From positions 1-19,636 of the forward strand of contig CAYRSQ010000012.1 of the NCBI GenBank assembly GCA_964427055.1: a stretch of 19,636 nt of DNA. The letters are read 5' to 3'. Positions 16,460 through 19,636 of the stretch are shown piece by piece (positions within the stretch are counted from its first letter, which is position 1; every line of letters starts with the position of its first letter). The position numbers and the translations under genes are program-made. Below the pieces are notes generated by a model. That model did not search any database, had not been told where the DNA came from, and was given only the letters and a program-made list of their open reading frames with translations. The DNA is from CAYNTH01 sp964427055. GTDB lineage: Archaea; Aenigmatarchaeota; Aenigmatarchaeia; CG10238-14; SCSR01.

Positions 16460-16726
16460 ATGACGTACAGAGACGGAACAGGCCCTTTCGGGGAAGGTCC
16501 GCTGACAGGCCGCGGTATGGGGCCTTGCAGAAGAGGATTAGGATTTAAGAGGGGTTCTGGATTCGGAAGAATGGGAAGGGGATTTAGGGGATGCTATTCA
16601 TATGGACGCCCCGTCTATCCTGAACTATCAAAGGATCAGGAGAAGGCTATCTTGGAAGACGAGCTAAAGCTGATTGAAAATGAGATGGAATCCATAAAGA
16701 AGAGAATAGACGAACTGAAGGATTGA
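16460..16726 (+). CDS. DUF5320 family protein
   Basis: 88 residues. The N-terminal part is glycine/arginine-rich and carries the family signature (YRDGTGPFGEGPLTGRGMG, then C). The C-terminal ~40 residues form a charged, probably coiled-coil helix (from LSKDQEKAILEDELKLIENE to RIDELKD). The start at 16460 is preferred over the GTG at 16451 because AAGGTGA at 16448-16454 is the ribosome site. DUF5320 genes co-occur with DUF134 regulators and metal-cluster genes in anaerobes; no biochemical role is established. Confidence 0.88.
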   Translation: MTYRDGTGPFGEGPLTGRGMGPCRRGLGFKRGSGFGRMGRGFRGCYSYGRPVYPELSKDQEKAILEDELKLIENEMESIKKRIDELKD

Positions 16727-16795
16727 CTTTTCCCATTTTTTTGTTTTAGAAAACTTTAAGATAATGTAGTAAGAATTAAAATAAAGTGTGTCGAA

Positions 16796-17548
16796 ATGAT
16801 TTTGGTCAATATATTGATAAGCACGTTCCTGATAAGCATCATATCTTTCATAGGCGTGATTACGTTTTCGATAAAGGAAAAGTCATTGAAAGAGATTGTT
16901 ATCTTTTTAGTTTCCCTTTCAGCTGGGGCTTTGATGGGAGGAGCGTTCCTTCATCTTATACCGGAGTCCATTGTCGTATGCTCCCCCGAAGACCTTAATA
17001 CGCTTTTCGTCAACGTTCTTGTAGGTTTTGTGATATTCTTTTTGTTAGAGAAGCTACTGCACTGGAGACATTGCCACGATGTAAATTGTAAGGTCCACCG
17101 TGTGAAAATGTTTGGGTACATGAACCTGATAGGAGATGCTGTTCACAATTTCATAGACGGACTGGTTATAGCGGCAGCCTTTGTTACTGATGTTAACCTC
17201 GGAATAACTACGAGCATAGCCATAGCTTCGCATGAGCTTCCTCAGGAGATAGGTGATTTTGGTGTATTGATTCACAGTGGCATGAAGAGGAAAAAGGCGA
17301 TACTGTTCAATTTCATCACCGCGCTAACGGCAGTGATGGGTGGCATAGTTGGATACGTCATGTCGTCTAGTGTATCAAGTTTCGTCCCAATGCTACTGCC
17401 TATTGCAGCAGGGGGATTCATATATATAGCGTCATCCGACCTTATACCTGAACTTAAGAAATCCACAGATCTGAAGCAATCTTTCATGACCTTTGTCATT
17501 TTTATATTCGGCATAGCTTTGATGTGGGCTGTGAAAGCGTTCTTTTGA
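16796..17548 (+). CDS. ZIP family divalent metal transporter
   Basis: 250 residues with about eight transmembrane helices. The metal-site signatures are HNFIDG (117-122) in helix 4 and HELPQE (146-151) in helix 5, both essential in ZIPs. The cytoplasmic loop between helices 3 and 4 has a His/Cys cluster, HWRHCHDVNCKVH (89-101), a likely metal-sensing segment. The ZIP family brings Zn, Fe or Mn into the cytoplasm; the closest type is the ZupT/GufA-like group. AT-rich AAGAATTAAA around 16770 sits about 26 bases before the ATG. The next gene begins 3 bases after the stop. Confidence 0.93.
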   Translation: MILVNILISTFLISIISFIGVITFSIKEKSLKEIVIFLVSLSAGALMGGAFLHLIPESIVVCSPEDLNTLFVNVLVGFVIFFLLEKLLHWRHCHDVNCKVHRVKMFGYMNLIGDAVHNFIDGLVIAAAFVTDVNLGITTSIAIASHELPQEIGDFGVLIHSGMKRKKAILFNFITALTAVMGGIVGYVMSSSVSSFVPMLLPIAAGGFIYIASSDLIPELKKSTDLKQSFMTFVIFIFGIALMWAVKAFF

Positions 17549-17550
17549 AA

Positions 17551-18720
17551 ATGACTGGGAGAAGTGAAAAAAAGGGAATTGATGGAATGACATCTCAAAC
17601 GATATCAATGAGGAACTGCCTAGTCATTCTCACGATTTCACTTTTGGTTTTCTCTTTTTCATCGGATTTAGTCATTTCAGACATCGGAAAAGAAGTTCAC
17701 TTCTTTTACGGAAATGGATGTCCTCATTGTTACCAGGAGAGTGTATTCCTAGATTCTTTGAGCGAGAGATATCCCGAACTGTCCGTAGTGAAGTATGAGG
17801 TTTATTACAATTCATCAAATGCGGAAATCTTTTCCGAGTTCAGAGAATTATATGATACCCCTTATTCTAGCGTCCCAATGTTGTTTGTGAAAAATGAATA
17901 TATAGTGGGATTTGCTAACAATGAAACTACAGGGGTCGAAATAGAGAACTTAATAAACGAAGAGTTTTTTGGGATTGAATACGGAGTCGAAAGCTCGATA
18001 CTGAGTTTGCCGTTTATAGGTAAATTGGACACTTCCGAGATGTCCTTGCTGATGATAACAGTCTTAATCGGACTGCTTGATGGATTCAACCCATGCGCGA
18101 TGTTCGTGTTGTGTTTTCTTCTGGTGTTCCTCATAGGAACAGGATCAAGAAAGAAGGTGCTCATAATTGGCGGAGTATTCTTGATGATATCGGCAGTCAT
18201 CTACTTCCTTTTCATATCAACATGGTTCAATTTCTTCGCGATTTTCAAGTACGTGCCCATATTGAAATGGATAGTCGCCGTCATGGTAGTATTTGCGGGG
18301 CTTGTGAACATAAAGGATTATTTTTACTTCCAGAAAGGGCTCTCGTTCACGCTCCCAAAACAATGGAAATCTAGAATAATGAAGCAGATGAAAGACGTTT
18401 CTGAAAAAGACAGCCTTTTGGCGATGGTTGCCGGGGTTGTGGCAGTTGCACTTGTAGTCAACGTAGTCGAACTCATGTGTACCATAGGATTCCCGATGAT
18501 ATATACACAGATACTTTCAACATACAAACTGACAAGAATGGCATATTATTCCTACATATCGCTTTACTGCCTGTTTTATATGATGGACGATTTAGTGTTG
18601 TTCTTAATCGCGGTTGCGACCCTACGATGTATGGAAATGACCAAGAAGAGAGTCAGGCAGATGAAGCTGGTGAGTGGGATGTTAATGATAGCCTTGGCTA
18701 TCTGGTTCTTGTTAAGCTGA
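17551..18720 (+). CDS. Thioredoxin-like domain fused to CcdA/DsbD-type membrane domain
   Basis: About 389 residues from ATG 17551 (ATG 17587 also possible; an earlier GTG overlapping the ZIP gene seems less likely). A signal-anchor helix at about 22-43 leads to an external thioredoxin fold with FFYGNGCPHCYQES, redox pair C57/C60. The C-terminal half has six hydrophobic helices with the CcdA/DsbD signature GLLDGFNPCAM and a second cysteine in VVELMCTIGFP, the pair that moves electrons across the membrane. The domain order is thioredoxin first, unlike DsbD. It probably passes reducing power from the cytoplasm to extracellular thiols or metals. Likely co-transcribed with the ZIP gene, 2 bases away. 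Confidence 0.88.
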   Translation: MTGRSEKKGIDGMTSQTISMRNCLVILTISLLVFSFSSDLVISDIGKEVHFFYGNGCPHCYQESVFLDSLSERYPELSVVKYEVYYNSSNAEIFSEFRELYDTPYSSVPMLFVKNEYIVGFANNETTGVEIENLINEEFFGIEYGVESSILSLPFIGKLDTSEMSLLMITVLIGLLDGFNPCAMFVLCFLLVFLIGTGSRKKVLIIGGVFLMISAVIYFLFISTWFNFFAIFKYVPILKWIVAVMVVFAGLVNIKDYFYFQKGLSFTLPKQWKSRIMKQMKDVSEKDSLLAMVAGVVAVALVVNVVELMCTIGFPMIYTQILSTYKLTRMAYYSYISLYCLFYMMDDLVLFLIAVATLRCMEMTKKRVRQMKLVSGMLMIALAIWFLLS

Positions 18721-18799
18721 ATAAAGTTATTCGGCCTTTCGAATTAGGTGCCTAGAGGTAGTCTCCCCGCACACAAAGGTTATAGGAGGTGATCCAGGA

Positions 18800-18873
18800 A
18801 ATTCGGGGCATACAGATCTACCTTCGTCCATTCATTCCTCTTACCCCCAGCATTCTCTGCTTGGTCTCGGCAC
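18800..18873 (-). pseudogene. Remnant of a second DUF134 regulator gene
   Basis: On the minus strand a GTG at 18873 replaces the ATG, and the frame reads MPRPSRECWG then stops (TAA at 18841-18843), echoing MPRPGRGRGRG of the intact regulator. Position, direction and distance to the operator copy match the intact locus. Further upstream sequence has no recognisable DUF134 coding content, so this is a short decayed remnant. The left limit is approximate. Confidence 0.6.
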
Positions 18874-18901
18874 AATACCACTTATTGATTTTAAGGAATC
18901 G

Positions 18902-18959
18902 TAATATTTAAATATTAGCATATGCACATAATTATTATGTTATGTGCAATAGCACATAA
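18902..18959. promoter_or_regulatory. Divergent promoter and operator, copy 2
   Basis: Shares 36 identical bases with copy 1 (18904-18939 equals 16269-16304). Here the half-sites are better kept: TGCACATAA (18923-18931), its exact inverse TTATGTGCA (18940-18948), and GCACATAA (18952-18959). The first pair makes a perfect 9-bp inverted repeat with an 8-base spacer; the second pair has a 4-base spacer. Confidence 0.75.
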
Positions 18960-18979
18960 TTAAAAAGAGGTGAAATAAT

Positions 18980-19297
18980 ATGCCAGGATTTGATAGAACA
19001 GGGCCTTTGGGAGAAGGGACTATGATAGGTCGCGGTTTGGGAACTTGTGGAAGAGATATGGGTTTCCAAAGAGGCAGAGGTTTCGGTAGAGGAATGGGAA
19101 GAGGTTTCGGAAGAGGGTTCAGACGCGGATTCGGATTCAGATGATCATATGTTTATGATTACGAACCCGTTGAATCTGCTTTTACGCCGATTCTCACAAA
19201 AGAACAAAAAAATAATATTGGAAGATGAGATGAAGGTATTGAAAGAGGACATGAAGCGATAAAGAAAAGAATTAAGGAAATTGAAAAACAAGATTAA
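18980..19297 (+). pseudogene. Frameshifted DUF5320 paralogue
   Basis: An ATG with ribosome site AGAGGTGAAA opens a 54-residue Gly/Arg/Phe-rich protein (PGFDRTGPLGEGT, later repeating GRGFGRG) that stops at 19142. Its missing C-terminal half is still readable in other frames downstream: SYVYDYEPVESAFTPILTKE in one, ILEDEMKVLKEDMK in the next, and IKKRIKEIEKQD in a third, matching the intact copy (LSKDQEKAILEDELKL to RIDELKD). Two or three indels, one in a 7-A run, separate these pieces. The 54-residue N-terminal part could still be made. Assembly errors in homopolymers would be the alternative. Confidence 0.7.
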
Positions 19298-19348
19298 ACT
19301 AAAAACAATAGATTATATAATATGTCAATTATTAAAAGAAGAGGTAGG

Positions 19349-19492
19349 ATGGGAGGGTTTGGTATGGATCCGAGCGGGACGTGTATATGTACTAACCCGA
19401 AATGTGGTCACGTTGCTCAACACCAGAGAGGGACACCATGTTATTAAATGAAGTGCTCTAAATGTGGAAGTCCAATGACAAGAAAAAATTGA
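19349..19492 (+). pseudogene. Small zinc-ribbon protein gene interrupted by one in-frame TAA
   Basis: The frame begins MGGFGMDPSGTCIC and runs to QHQRGTPCY, meets TAA at 19445-19447, and continues in the same frame as MKCSKCGSPMTRKN to TGA. The two parts together match a known ~55-residue zinc-ribbon family in which PCxxxKCPKCGxPM is continuous, so a Glu codon has probably become TAA. An ATG directly follows the stop, so the second half could be translated by re-initiation. GAGGT (19341-19345) is the ribosome site; an in-frame ATG at 19322 is an alternative start. Confidence 0.65.
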
Positions 19493-19505
19493 ATTCGTGA
19501 TAAGT

Positions 19506-19636
19506 TTGAATGACAGAACTAAAAGGCTTAAAGAAGGGGAGAGAGCTGCTGGTATAAGTATAATAGTTTCTTTATTACTTTCTTTAGCTAAAGCTGTAGT
19601 AGGTTATCTTTCCGGTAGCACCGTATTGATTACGGA
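19506..19636 (+). CDS. Cation diffusion facilitator (CDF), N-terminal part, cut by window end
   Basis: 43 codons are visible, reading NDRTKRLKEGERAAGISIIV, then a hydrophobic helix and KAVVGYLSGSTVLIT, the typical first helix and G-x-x-S-G-S of CDF (cation efflux) proteins, which export Zn, Fe, Mn or Cd in exchange for protons. The start is unclear: TTG at 19506 or GTG at 19497, neither with a strong ribosome site. It completes a metal set with the ZIP transporter and the DUF134 regulator. Confidence 0.7.
   Translation, partial: MNDRTKRLKEGERAAGISIIVSLLLSLAKAVVGYLSGSTVLIT

Noticed and set aside
19047..19262. Plus-strand frame of 71 codons starting MEEIWVSKEAEVS
   Set aside because: Its first part is an out-of-frame reading of the Gly/Arg-rich DUF5320 remnant; only its last section is the displaced true frame.

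Overview
This window is archaeal. It carries transcription factor B (TFB), an archaeal histone, a hypusine-type aIF5A, an archaeal Elp3, a 23S rRNA bounded by a bulge-helix-bulge (BHB) processing stem, and many genes with a TATA-like box about 25 bp before the start codon and no leader. Genes are short and tightly packed, several proteins are minimal or divergent, the 23S rRNA is not linked to a 16S gene here, and its peptidyl-transferase region looks unusual. A reduced-genome DPANN-type archaeon is the most likely source; I cannot place it to phylum.

Layout. 1-2015: two tandem paralogues fusing a nucleotidyltransferase domain to a HEPN-like helical domain. 2035-3941: TFB (minus) diverging from histone and aIF5A (plus). 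4100-5473: small genes, namely an 11-residue basic peptide, a 22-residue acidic peptide, a two-TM protein with a lysine-rich tail, a PspC protein and a small membrane protein. 5513-6685: an MFS transporter. 6666-9537 (minus): a membrane-anchored peptide, Elp3 overlapped by an ATP-dependent amidotransferase-like PP-loop protein, and a small unknown. 9633-12757 (minus): 23S rRNA with its processing stem. 12789-13222: a structured non-coding stretch with the probable 23S promoter and a candidate small RNA. 13223-15849 (minus): a 35-residue C2H2 zinc finger, a THUMP/Trm11-like tRNA methyltransferase, tRNA-Ala(UGC), a kinase-like protein and an unknown protein.

15882-19636 is an accessory metal and redox island: a DUF134 regulator divergent from two small DUF5320-like proteins across an operator-like region, a ZIP metal transporter, a thioredoxin-CcdA fusion, then a duplicated and largely decayed copy of the regulator/operator/DUF5320 block, a zinc-ribbon gene interrupted by one in-frame stop, and the start of a cation diffusion facilitator. 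The ZIP and CDF genes suggest uptake and export of a divalent metal under DUF134 control. This is inferred from context.

The most interesting items are the 23S rRNA substitutions at the peptidyl-transferase and tunnel residues, the paired basic and acidic micropeptides, the duplicated operator with alternating half-sites, the stop-interrupted zinc ribbon, the unannotated C2H2 finger, and the structured RNA region upstream of 23S.
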